10,756 nucleotides of DNA from SZUA-1377 sp964622255 (GTDB lineage Bacteria; Campylobacterota; Campylobacteria; Campylobacterales; QNZT01), in the NCBI GenBank assembly GCA_964622255.1, contig CAZUPK010000003.1, positions 1 to 10,756 on the forward strand, written 5' to 3'. Below the pieces are notes generated by a model. The model worked only from the letters and a program-made list of their open reading frames with translations, was not told the origin of the DNA and did not search any database. Both the position numbers and the translations under genes were made by a program. Positions within the stretch are counted from its first letter, which is position 1. The number at the start of each line of letters is the position of its first letter. Positions 1 through 5,958 of this stretch are shown here, piece by piece.

Positions 1-471
1 GTTTACAATCATGCTGATTTTAGACTTATGAGTAAAAGAGCTGTTGATGCACTAAAGAGTTTTGAAGAGGTAAATCTTTTTTTAAGAGGGCTAGTTCCAC
101 TGATAGGTTTTAAAAGCTCAAAAGTTTTTTACAACAGATTACAAAGAGGTGCAGGAGAGAGTAAATATCCTATGCGAAAGATGCTTTCTTTTGCTTGGGA
201 GGGGATAACATCTTTTTCTATAGTTCCTTTAAGACTCATCTTTGTGACAGGATTTATTATATTTATCTTTTCTATTATGATGGGTTTTTGGATATTATGG
301 GAAAAACTTATCGCACACAATGCCATCTCTGGTTGGGCTTCAACTGTTTTACCTATATACTTTATAGGTGGAGTGCAACTTCTATCTCTAGGCATAATAG
401 GTGAGTATATCGGTAAGATATATAAAGAGACTAAGAAAAGACCTAAATATTTTATAGAAATAAAGACTTGA
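1..471 (+). CDS. Family 2 glycosyltransferase, membrane-anchored (C-terminal part only)
   Basis: The 5' end lies outside the window; 156 residues and a TGA stop are visible. The reading frame is open from base 1, so the ATG at 28 is internal. The visible part carries the conserved tail of polyprenyl-phosphate glycosyltransferases of the GtrB/DPM1-like type. It shows a DFRLM segment, then RGLVPLIGF, then a basic RGAGESKYPMRKM motif followed by GITSFSIVPLR. Two hydrophobic helices follow (roughly visible residues 75-100 and 115-135), and the protein ends in a short lysine-rich cytoplasmic tail. Members of this family move a sugar from a nucleotide donor to a lipid carrier at the inner membrane face, for cell-surface glycan or lipid modification. 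The catalytic N-terminal GT-A domain is not visible, so the sugar cannot be inferred. The stop codon lies inside the promoter of the next gene. Confidence 0.9.
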   Translation, partial: VYNHADFRLMSKRAVDALKSFEEVNLFLRGLVPLIGFKSSKVFYNRLQRGAGESKYPMRKMLSFAWEGITSFSIVPLRLIFVTGFIIFIFSIMMGFWILWEKLIAHNAISGWASTVLPIYFIGGVQLLSLGIIGEYIGKIYKETKKRPKYFIEIKT

Positions 472-496
472 TTTATTTTATATATGTCGATATAAT
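468..496 (+). promoter_or_regulatory. Sigma-70-like promoter of the secreted 395-residue protein
   Basis: A TTGATT hexamer (468-473) and a perfect TATAAT (491-496) are separated by 17 bases, which is the ideal spacing. The -35 box overlaps the stop codon of the upstream glycosyltransferase. Transcription would begin near 503, giving a leader of about 25 bases to the ATG at 529. The Shine-Dalgarno AAGGAG lies at 517-522, six bases before that ATG. This suggests the secreted protein is transcribed independently of the glycosyltransferase. Confidence 0.7.
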
Positions 497-528
497 ACAA
501 GGGTAAGAAATCAAATAAGGAGATAGCT

Positions 529-1716
529 ATGAGATTTAGTAGTATAGTTGTTGGTAGTTTACTAACTAGTAGTATAATGATGGCAGGTAGTATAAATGTA
601 ACACCACAGTGGCAACTACTTGGTGCGGTAGAGGGAATACCTGTAAATACTTTTGATGGAAAGTGTGTTGATTTTGTATGGACTTTTGAAAACAATATGT
701 GGAAAGTGCATGTAGCAAATGGTGGACAATACAATATTCCTTCAAATATTGGAAATCTTGATTTTATAGACAGAGGAGCTGGTTTTTGGATAAAAGGTCA
801 TAACTATTGTAACATTAGTGTAGAAAATAACAATGACAATAATAATAGTGCCAATAATGGTTATGAAAAGATAAGGTTAGGTATGGAAATGCCACAAGGA
901 CAAAACTATGATTCATTACAAGCATCTTCATCTCCACTTGACCTTACAAAGACATATTATGATGTAGAGGTAGATCACCATGATGGTTTAGAAGTAGAAG
1001 GTCATAGATTTGATACATCAACAGGTAAAGTAATAAATAAAAAGTTTAAAAATGGTAGTTGGGTATATGATGATAATGATACTTTTACAGCCTCATCGGG
1101 AACAGAGTTTACTATAAGTGGGAGTGGAGATGTAAATAATCAGTTTAAAATAAAATTTTTAGGAACTGTTAGTGGCACAGAGGCAAACACTCTTTTAAAT
1201 AAAGAGATATTTAATACATCTGATGTCGGCTATAAATTTGCATATAAAGCGATAACAGATCAATATTGGTTTGATGATGGTGAGTATCAATATAAAAATT
1301 ATAACAATCATACACAGTATAGCTCTTTAAAAGAGTTTATGAATGATACAAAAGGAAGAAATTGGTGGCAGTGTAGTGATGAAGATAACTGTAGCAGTGG
1401 TGGTATAGCTTTCTCAGCTGATTCTAATTTTGATAGTGGAAATGGTGATTTGGTAGTGGTTTCAAGTGATGGAACAGTAGTAAATAATGATGCTGGAACT
1501 TGGGAGGTAAAAACAGTAAATGGTAAAACTGCTATAGTTACATATCCTTCTAGATATGAGGATGATGATTATCCAGCTTTTATCTATAATGGAACAGGTG
1601 TAAAACGAGGTGGTTATGAACCAGCTGGGAGTGAGGTTATCTTCTTCTTACTAGATGAAAATGCAAAGAATAGTTTTGTAAACTATGTAAAAAAACATCA
1701 TCCTTCTACAAATTAG
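529..1716 (+). CDS. Secreted protein of unknown function with Asn-rich linker
   Basis: A 395-residue protein I cannot assign to a named family. Residues 1-20 form a Sec signal peptide (basic N-terminus, hydrophobic core, MMAG end). Residues ~26-95 form a compact, aromatic-rich domain beginning WQLLGAVEG, with VDFVWTFENNMWKV, YNIPSNIG and GAGFWIKG segments and two cysteines (46 and 94) that could form a disulfide. I recall similar segments repeated in surface or exported proteins of Sulfurimonas-type bacteria, but this is from memory. An asparagine-rich linker (~100-110) leads to a larger beta-rich region (~111-380), rich in Asp, Gly, Asn, Tyr and Trp, with a second close cysteine pair (282 and 288). 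No catalytic motif or membrane anchor was seen. The start is fixed by AAGGAG six bases upstream and by a good promoter. Likely periplasmic or extracellular. Confidence 0.8.
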   Translation: MRFSSIVVGSLLTSSIMMAGSINVTPQWQLLGAVEGIPVNTFDGKCVDFVWTFENNMWKVHVANGGQYNIPSNIGNLDFIDRGAGFWIKGHNYCNISVENNNDNNNSANNGYEKIRLGMEMPQGQNYDSLQASSSPLDLTKTYYDVEVDHHDGLEVEGHRFDTSTGKVINKKFKNGSWVYDDNDTFTASSGTEFTISGSGDVNNQFKIKFLGTVSGTEANTLLNKEIFNTSDVGYKFAYKAITDQYWFDDGEYQYKNYNNHTQYSSLKEFMNDTKGRNWWQCSDEDNCSSGGIAFSADSNFDSGNGDLVVVSSDGTVVNNDAGTWEVKTVNGKTAIVTYPSRYEDDDYPAFIYNGTGVKRGGYEPAGSEVIFFLLDENAKNSFVNYVKKHHPSTN

Positions 1717-1781
1717 ATTATATAGATAATGGCAGTAAAGCTATATTTACTGCCATTATGATAGCTTACAAAGTTAATCTA
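1714..1781 (+). terminator. Hairpin after the secreted protein gene (possible terminator without U-tract)
   Basis: A perfect 14-bp stem (1726-1739 with 1746-1759) closes a six-base loop. Seven further pairs are possible between 1714-1720, which begins at the TAG stop, and 1775-1781. No run of T follows, so this is not a textbook intrinsic terminator. It could mark a mRNA 3' end, or stop transcription with help from a factor. An alternative pairing of 1739-1744 with 1761-1766 is also possible. Confidence 0.5.
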
Positions 1782-1857
1782 GATGGGTAAGGTTTAAAAA
1801 TAAAAAAAATAGTGTGGGGAATTTTGAAAGTTATGCTATTTTTGTTAAAAACATTTT

Positions 1858-1872
1858 AAGGGATTAGCTATA
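1858..1872 (+). promoter_or_regulatory. Ribosome binding site and ATA start of the phospholipase D-like lipoprotein
   Basis: AAGGGA (1858-1863) is followed by TTAGCT and then ATA at 1870. The secreted protein gene upstream has the same arrangement: AAGGAG, ATAGCT, ATG (517-531). The spacing is identical and 11 of 15 bases match. The frame is closed by TAA at 1846, and no ATG, GTG or TTG occurs in it between that stop and 2080. The lipoprotein signal sequence begins directly after the ATA. This makes ATA the best-placed initiation codon, or the remains of an ATG. Confidence 0.55.
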
Positions 1873-2862
1873 AAAAATTTTGTATTTTTATTTTTATTTT
1901 TTTTATATGGATGTGGAAGTTTTACTTATAGTTTTAAAGAACCTATCGATGAAAAAGTTGAAACAAACATAAGTGTCTATTTTTCACAAACAAATGGTGG
2001 GTATGTTGGTGGTGTTGATGAGAAGATAGTAAGTGATATAGATAGTGCGACAAAATCAGTATATCTTGCTATTTATGAGATGACAAATGACAAGTTCAAA
2101 GATGCTTTGATAGATGCATACAATAGAGGGCTTGATGTCAAAGTTATGGTGGACGATAGTCACAAAAGTGATGAAGATATAGTTGCTTTAAAAGATGCTG
2201 GTATAGAGGTTTTTGATGATGAAAAATCGGCTTTGATGCATAATAAATTTTTAATAGTTGACAAAAAAGTGGTGTGGAGTGGTTCAACTAACTATACATA
2301 CTATGCCTTTTATAGAAACTATGAAAATGCTGTTAGGATAGAAAGTAGTGAAGTTGCTCTTTTTTATAAAAAACAATTTGATGAGTTGATTGCACACGAT
2401 GTTAAGCAACTTATATATGCTAGTGATGAAATTGATATATATTTTTCTCCGGAAGATGATTTTAAAAGGAAACTTATATCATTGATTGATACATCAGAAA
2501 AAAATATATATTTTATGATTTATGCTTTTACAGATAAAGATGTGGCAGATGCTTTGATAAGGGCTAAAAATAGAGGTGTTGAGATAAGTGGAGTGTTTGA
2601 TGAAAGTTTCAATACAAACCAATACTCAAAATACGATTACCTAAAAAGCAAAGGTTTTGATGTAAAACTAGACGGAAACAATTTCCTGCTTCACGACAAA
2701 GTTATGATTTTCGATGGTAAGACGGTAATCACCGGTTCATACAACTTTACAAACTCCGCCAACAATGACAATGCAGAAAACAGCCTAGTTATAAAAAATA
2801 CCCAAATATACCAAAAATACGAAGATGAATTTTTTAATATCTACAATGAAGGAAAAGACTAG
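1870..2862 (+). CDS. Secreted phospholipase D-like lipoprotein with two HKD motifs (ATA start)
   Basis: Read from ATA at 1870 the product is 330 residues. Residues 1-15 form a lipoprotein signal: one lysine, a Phe/Leu core, then LYGC with the lipidated cysteine at 15. Two phospholipase D repeats follow. Repeat one has HNK...D at His124, Lys126 and Asp131, followed by GS; repeat two has HDK...D at His275, Lys277 and Asp282, also followed by GS. Both catalytic triads are intact, so one active site can form between the halves. The superfamily cleaves phosphodiesters in lipids or nucleic acids; sequence alone does not tell which. A start at ATG 2080 would remove the signal and about 40 residues of the first repeat (the VYLAIYEM strand and what precedes it), so it is unlikely to be the real start. 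The gene stands alone on its strand. If ATA is not used, the gene is a start-codon mutant with an otherwise intact frame. Confidence 0.8.
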   Translation: MKNFVFLFLFFLYGCGSFTYSFKEPIDEKVETNISVYFSQTNGGYVGGVDEKIVSDIDSATKSVYLAIYEMTNDKFKDALIDAYNRGLDVKVMVDDSHKSDEDIVALKDAGIEVFDDEKSALMHNKFLIVDKKVVWSGSTNYTYYAFYRNYENAVRIESSEVALFYKKQFDELIAHDVKQLIYASDEIDIYFSPEDDFKRKLISLIDTSEKNIYFMIYAFTDKDVADALIRAKNRGVEISGVFDESFNTNQYSKYDYLKSKGFDVKLDGNNFLLHDKVMIFDGKTVITGSYNFTNSANNDNAENSLVIKNTQIYQKYEDEFFNIYNEGKD

Positions 2863-2889
2863 TCATAGCAAAATGCTACAACTAGTCTT
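2855..2889. terminator. Bidirectional terminator hairpin between convergent genes
   Basis: The outer stem is nine perfect pairs (2855-2863 with 2881-2889). Inside it lie a symmetrical CA/CA internal loop, five more pairs (2866-2870 with 2874-2878) and an AAA loop. On the + strand it is followed by a T-rich stretch (TTGTTATTT). On the - strand the stem runs into TTTTCC. It overlaps the end of the phospholipase D-like gene and lies six bases beyond the stop of the cysteine-rich peptide gene, so it probably ends both transcripts. Confidence 0.7.
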
Positions 2890-2894
2890 GTTAT

Positions 2895-3047
2895 TTAGTC
2901 ACAGCAACAAGTAGCTGTGCAACAATCACAACAATCACAGCAAGTAGTGCAACACGGATCACAACTGCACACTGTTGTGCAACAAGCTGCATTTGCAGCA
3001 CCTGCAAAACCTATAGTTAAAAGTAAAGCCATCAACATCTTTTTCAT
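2895..3047 (-). CDS. Small exported cysteine-rich repeat peptide (50 residues)
   Basis: The product has a clear Sec signal peptide (MKK, then a hydrophobic core, then AANA, cleavage after Ala20). The predicted mature part is 30 residues, 15 of them cysteine, with only Thr, Asp, Ala, Ser, Pro and Val besides: no His, Lys, Arg or aromatic residue. The mature part is three back-to-back decapeptides (21-30, 31-40, 41-50) sharing x-C-C-T-[TA]-x-C-x-C-x, with Cys at positions 2, 3, 7 and 9 in all three. At DNA level GTGCAACA recurs exactly every 30 bases (2917, 2947, 2977), and a perfect 9-base tandem duplication lies at 2922-2939. AGGAGG (3053-3058) sits five bases before the ATG. Cysteine density suggests thiolate metal binding (metallothionein-like) or a disulfide-rich fold. 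I recognise no family, and no modification or transport gene adjoins it. Confidence 0.85.
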   Translation of the reverse strand: MKKMLMALLLTIGFAGAANAACCTTVCSCDPCCTTCCDCCDCCTATCCCD

Positions 3048-3079
3048 TTTATCCTCCTCGTTTAAGATGTGTTAATAGG

Positions 3080-3108
3080 ATTGTAGTATTATTTAACTTT
3101 TTATACAA
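3080..3108 (-). promoter_or_regulatory. Promoter of the cysteine-rich peptide gene
   Basis: Read on the - strand, TTGTAT (3108-3103) and TACAAT (3085-3080) are separated by 17 bases. Transcription would begin near 3073, giving a leader of about 26 bases that includes the AGGAGG ribosome binding site. No operator-like inverted repeat is obvious around it. The promoter makes the peptide gene independent of tilS upstream. Confidence 0.5.
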
Positions 3109-3134
3109 TAAGGAAAATATATTAGTATGTTTTA

Positions 3135-4133
3135 TTAAAGAATATTAAAGATATTGATTTTATTTTTAAAAAGATAAAATCTAATTTTTGAGGGAATATT
3201 TTTTTTTCGATATTGCTCTTTATACCTTTTTGTTATACTAATATCTTTAATATATGGAGCAATAAAGATTTTATTTTCCGTTATAGCTATAGCTATCTTG
3301 TGTGATACTACACACTCTTTTTGTCTAAGTAGTTCATCTTTTGTTTTTTTGCTTAGTAAAATTCCTAGTTTTTTTACTATCTTATCTATGGCTCTTAGAT
3401 TTTTTATATCATTTTGTTGATTTTTTAGTATATAAAGCTCTTTATTATGGTAGAGGATATCTATCTTCAAAAGTTCTTCTTTATCTTTTTGTAAATAGTC
3501 GAAACTTCTTTTTACTCCCTCCTTATACTCTTTTAAAAACTCTTTTGTATATTTTTGTCTAAAAAGGTTTCTTTTATATTTTATATCTTTATTGGAACTA
3601 TCTACAAAATATTTTATATTATGTTTATGTAGATAATTTAAAAGTTCCTCCTTTGTATAATTTAAAAGTGGTCTTATAAGTGTATAAAACTCTCTTTTTT
3701 CTCTTTTCTCAAGTCCTAAAAGTTCAACTGTTCCAGCCCCTTTACTAAGTTGCATAAAAAACCACTCTAACTTATCATCAAGCTGATGTGCTGTTAAAAG
3801 GTTATCATATCCCTCTTTTTTTATGATTTTTTCAAAAAACTCATATCTTATTCTTCTTGCTTTTGCTTCAAAGTTAGACCTTGGCAGAGAAACACTTTTT
3901 AAAAATATTTTCTTGCCATACTTTTTAGCCAACTCTTTTGCATAAGCTACCTCCTCTTTTGACTGCTCTCTTAAATTATAATCCACTATAGCTATATCAA
4001 AATTTACATCATTTTCTAAAAGTATAAAAAATAAAGCGGTTGAGTCGATACCGGCACTAAAAGCCAAAAGGCTTTTTGAAGTAGGAGGTAGGAAATAGGA
4101 AGTAGGAAGTAAGAGGGAGGAAGTTTTTTTCAT
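3135..4133 (-). CDS. tilS: tRNA(Ile)-lysidine synthase
   Basis: TilS converts the wobble cytidine (C34) of the AUA-reading tRNA-Ile to lysidine using lysine and ATP, which switches the tRNA from Met to Ile identity. The PP-loop ATP pyrophosphatase signature reads SAGIDS at residues 26-31 (SGGxDS in many homologues). TAHQLDD (114-120), KGAG (131-134), RPLL (154-157) and DSSN...RNxxR (178-192) follow as expected for the family. At 332 residues it is a short form without an obvious extended C-terminal domain. The ATG overlaps the TGA of the four-helix-bundle gene (ATGA), suggesting translational coupling. Oddly, residues ~5-19 (SSLLLPTSYFLPPTS) are encoded by the inverted repeat flanking that gene, not by recognisable TilS sequence; family likeness starts at about residue 20 (KSLLAFSAGIDS). 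Confidence 0.95.
   Translation of the reverse strand: MKKTSSLLLPTSYFLPPTSKSLLAFSAGIDSTALFFILLENDVNFDIAIVDYNLREQSKEEVAYAKELAKKYGKKIFLKSVSLPRSNFEAKARRIRYEFFEKIIKKEGYDNLLTAHQLDDKLEWFFMQLSKGAGTVELLGLEKREKREFYTLIRPLLNYTKEELLNYLHKHNIKYFVDSSNKDIKYKRNLFRQKYTKEFLKEYKEGVKRSFDYLQKDKEELLKIDILYHNKELYILKNQQNDIKNLRAIDKIVKKLGILLSKKTKDELLRQKECVVSHKIAIAITENKIFIAPYIKDISITKRYKEQYRKKNIPSKIRFYLFKNKINIFNIL
4077..4112. repeat. Left inverted repeat of the four-helix-bundle element
   Basis: A purine-rich 36-base sequence made of GGAAGTA/GGTAGGAAATA-like units. It matches the reverse complement of 4489-4524 without gaps at 31 of 36 positions. It lies inside the 5' end of tilS, where its pyrimidine-rich strand encodes residues ~8-19. 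A few more degenerate units (AGGGAGGAAG) continue to about 4122. Confidence 0.85.
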
Positions 4134-4489
4134 TGTTTGCTCTTTAGTGTTTTTGTGCTTGATATAAGTAATTTTAACATTTCATCTACTTGCGGATATA
4201 TAGAGTCATACATCTTTTGTGTTATAAAGTTTGATTCTTTTAAAAGAAGTAGCCAGTAATCAGTTTTTTCATTTACTTCTTTTAAAGCTATTTGAAGTTT
4301 GTGTAAAAAATCAGCTTTAGACTCAGCAAATTTGGCTTCTCTAAGAAGTGCACCTATGGAAGTACCACTCCTTAAAATCTGTTTAGAAAGTATATATTCA
4401 TTTTTTTCAGATTGTAAATATTGAGATAGTTTAACAATTCTCAAAGCTAAAGCATAACTTTTTTCTTGTAAAAATTTTTTATTCTTCAT
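4130..4489 (-). CDS. Four-helix-bundle protein of the 23S rRNA intervening-sequence (S23) family
   Basis: The 119-residue product matches the family often found encoded in intervening sequences of 23S rRNA genes and elsewhere in genomes. The diagnostic run is LSKQILRSGTSIGALLREA (about residues 34-52), then DFLHKLQIALKEVNEKTDYWLLLL (about 60-83). The whole chain is predicted helical and has no signal peptide. The biochemical role of solo members is not established; a related protein (Avd) serves diversity-generating retroelements, but no reverse transcriptase or template repeat is present here. The gene sits between rimO and tilS and is bracketed by 36-bp inverted repeats. The right repeat supplies its ribosome binding site (TAGGAAG just before the ATG), and its stop overlaps the tilS start. 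This arrangement suggests a small mobile or once-mobile insertion. Confidence 0.9.
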   Translation of the reverse strand: MKNKKFLQEKSYALALRIVKLSQYLQSEKNEYILSKQILRSGTSIGALLREAKFAESKADFLHKLQIALKEVNEKTDYWLLLLKESNFITQKMYDSIYPQVDEMLKLLISSTKTLKSKQ

Positions 4490-4524
4490 AACTTCCTACC
4501 TACTATTTCCTAATTCCTACTTCA
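4489..4524. repeat. Right inverted repeat of the four-helix-bundle element
   Basis: This is the partner of 4077-4112 in inverted orientation (31 of 36 positions match). It fills the whole gap between the rimO stop codon, whose TGA is its first triplet on the - strand, and the four-helix-bundle ATG. On the mRNA it reads as several AGGA-containing units, so it offers more than one Shine-Dalgarno-like site. Confidence 0.85.
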
Positions 4525-5832
4525 TTTGATAATTTTTGCAAGTAGGTTTTTCCCAACAACTTCCGTTACCTCTGCTTTATATACTTTCCCAACTTTCAAA
4601 GATTGTTCTGTTTCATTTTCATTTATTAGTATTTCTCCATCTATTTCTTCAGCCCACATTAGCTTTTTTGCTCCTACAAAAAATTCTCCTTGGCTACTTT
4701 CGCCTGTTATGACTACATCTATCACTTTTCCAAAATCTTTTTTTAATGAATTTTGAAGATTTTTTTCTACTATCTTCTCAAGCTCTTTTACCCTTTTTTT
4801 GACAGTTTTTTTATCTACCTTTTCTTTGAGTTTATAAGAATGAGTTCCCTCTTCATCAGAATATTCAAAGATGCTAACTCTATCAAATCCAAACTCATCT
4901 ATAAACTCTTTTATCTTTTTAAAATCCTCTTCGCTTTCTTTTGGATGTCCCACTATCACAGAAGTTCTAAAAAAAGCTTTGGGTGCTTTTTTCATCAAAG
5001 AGAGTTGATACTTGATAGTTTTTGAGCCACTTCCTCTTCTCATAATTTTTAGCATTTTATCCGATATATGTTGGATAGGCATCTCAAAGTAATTATGAAA
5101 CTTTTTAGCCTTTATGATAGCCTCAATCATCTCATCACTTAAAGTTGAAGGGTATAGATAGAGTATCCTAGCACTCTTTACTCCATCTATCTTTTCTATC
5201 TCATCTATAAGCTTAACTAAACCATCTTTGATTCCAAAGTCCCTAAGGTAAGAACTACTATCTTGAGAGATAAAACTAAAGTCCCAAAAACCTTCTTCTA
5301 CCAATTTTTTAACTTCATTTACTACAAGTTTAAGCTTTCTTGAGTGAAGCTTTCCCTTAAAAGATGGTATGGCACAAAAGCTACACTGCTGATTACATCC
5401 TTCACTTAATTTTATATAAGTATGATAGTTGCTTCCGGTGATTATTCTTTTTTCATCCTTTATAAGATAGCTCTTTTTAGAAAAAAGATTTTGTTTTTTT
5501 GTTATAAGCTTATCTATTTTGTCATAATCTCCAACACCTGTGAAGATATCTACCTCTTTTAACTCTTGTTGTAACTCCTCTTTATATCTCTCACTTAAAC
5601 ATCCTGCCATAACAAGTAAAGAATTTTTTCTCCTTTTTTTGTGAAGTTCTAAAATGGTTTGTAAACTCTCACTCTTTGCACTTTCTATAAATCCGCAGGT
5701 ATTTACGATGATAACATCTGCCTCCTTTGGCTCGTCTGTTAGTTGATAAGAGCTTAGTTTACCAAGCATCACTTCACTATCAACTAAGTTTTTTGTGCAA
5801 CCAAGACTTACTAAATGTAGTTTTTTGTTCAT
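4522..5832 (-). CDS. rimO: Ribosomal protein S12 methylthiotransferase
   Basis: RimO is a radical-SAM enzyme that methylthiolates the conserved aspartate of ribosomal protein S12, using two [4Fe-4S] clusters. With the start at 5832 the product is 436 residues, the usual length. The N-terminal UPF0004 domain has cluster cysteines 12 (SLGCTKN), 46 (NTCGF) and 78 (AGCLSERY). The radical-SAM motif CxxxCxxC is at 146, 150 and 153. FEMPIQHISDKMLKIMRRG, a RimO/MiaB hallmark, and FRTSVIVGHP follow, then a C-terminal TRAM domain (last ~65 residues). ATG 5832 is preferred over the in-frame ATG at 5895 because it has AGGA five bases upstream (5838-5841), and because the extra 21 residues are hydrophobic and unlike the family. 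An A+T-rich -10-like region (about 5854-5864) lies upstream, but no convincing -35 was seen. Confidence 0.95.
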   Translation of the reverse strand: MNKKLHLVSLGCTKNLVDSEVMLGKLSSYQLTDEPKEADVIIVNTCGFIESAKSESLQTILELHKKRRKNSLLVMAGCLSERYKEELQQELKEVDIFTGVGDYDKIDKLITKKQNLFSKKSYLIKDEKRIITGSNYHTYIKLSEGCNQQCSFCAIPSFKGKLHSRKLKLVVNEVKKLVEEGFWDFSFISQDSSSYLRDFGIKDGLVKLIDEIEKIDGVKSARILYLYPSTLSDEMIEAIIKAKKFHNYFEMPIQHISDKMLKIMRRGSGSKTIKYQLSLMKKAPKAFFRTSVIVGHPKESEEDFKKIKEFIDEFGFDRVSIFEYSDEEGTHSYKLKEKVDKKTVKKRVKELEKIVEKNLQNSLKKDFGKVIDVVITGESSQGEFFVGAKKLMWAEEIDGEILINENETEQSLKVGKVYKAEVTEVVGKNLLAKIIK

Positions 5833-5925
5833 AACATTCCTACTTATTTTTATTTTATATAATACTATGGAAAAGATAAAAATAAAAGTAAACAAAACTT
5901 GACACTATCAAGAGTTAGCATTGTA

Positions 5926-5955
5926 ATCATCTCCCAACTTTTGTTTGGAGATGAT
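5926..5955 (-). terminator. Hairpin downstream of the efflux operon
   Basis: Nine perfect pairs form between 5926-5934 and 5947-5955, extended by two A-T pairs across one bulged base, with a loop of about nine bases. It begins three bases after the stop codon of the last efflux gene. No U-tract follows in that direction (the next bases are TTACAATG). T-rich sequence follows on the + strand, where no gene ends. It probably marks the operon's 3' end, but classical intrinsic termination is uncertain. Confidence 0.45.
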
Positions 5956-5958
5956 ATT

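Noticed and set aside
129..734. 201-codon open frame on the - strand
   Set aside because: It lies opposite the glycosyltransferase and the secreted protein gene, has no family likeness, and would cross a clear promoter region.
2080..2862. Phospholipase D-like gene starting at the first ATG (2080)
   Set aside because: The frame extends 70 codons upstream with a lipoprotein signal and the start of the first repeat; the ATG lies inside a conserved strand and has no good ribosome binding site.
2895..3047. Lanthipeptide or other modified-peptide precursor
   Set aside because: Thr and Cys richness is suggestive, but the leader is an ordinary Sec signal and no modification or export enzyme lies nearby.
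4130..4489. Diversity-generating retroelement accessory protein (Avd)
   Set aside because: No reverse transcriptase, template repeat or variable repeat is present; the sequence fits the plain S23 four-helix-bundle family.
4077..4529. TCAAA on both sides of the four-helix-bundle element as a target duplication
   Set aside because: Too short and A+T-rich to mean anything without an empty-site comparison; it overlaps the repeat ends.
4753..5025. Open frames on the + strand opposite rimO, and others opposite the RND and TolC genes
   Set aside because: They are shadows of well-supported - strand genes with no motifs or initiation signals of their own.
5833..5895. Longer RimO starting at ATG 5895
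   Set aside because: The added 21 residues are hydrophobic and unlike the family, while ATG 5832 has AGGA at good distance and begins exactly where RimO normally does.
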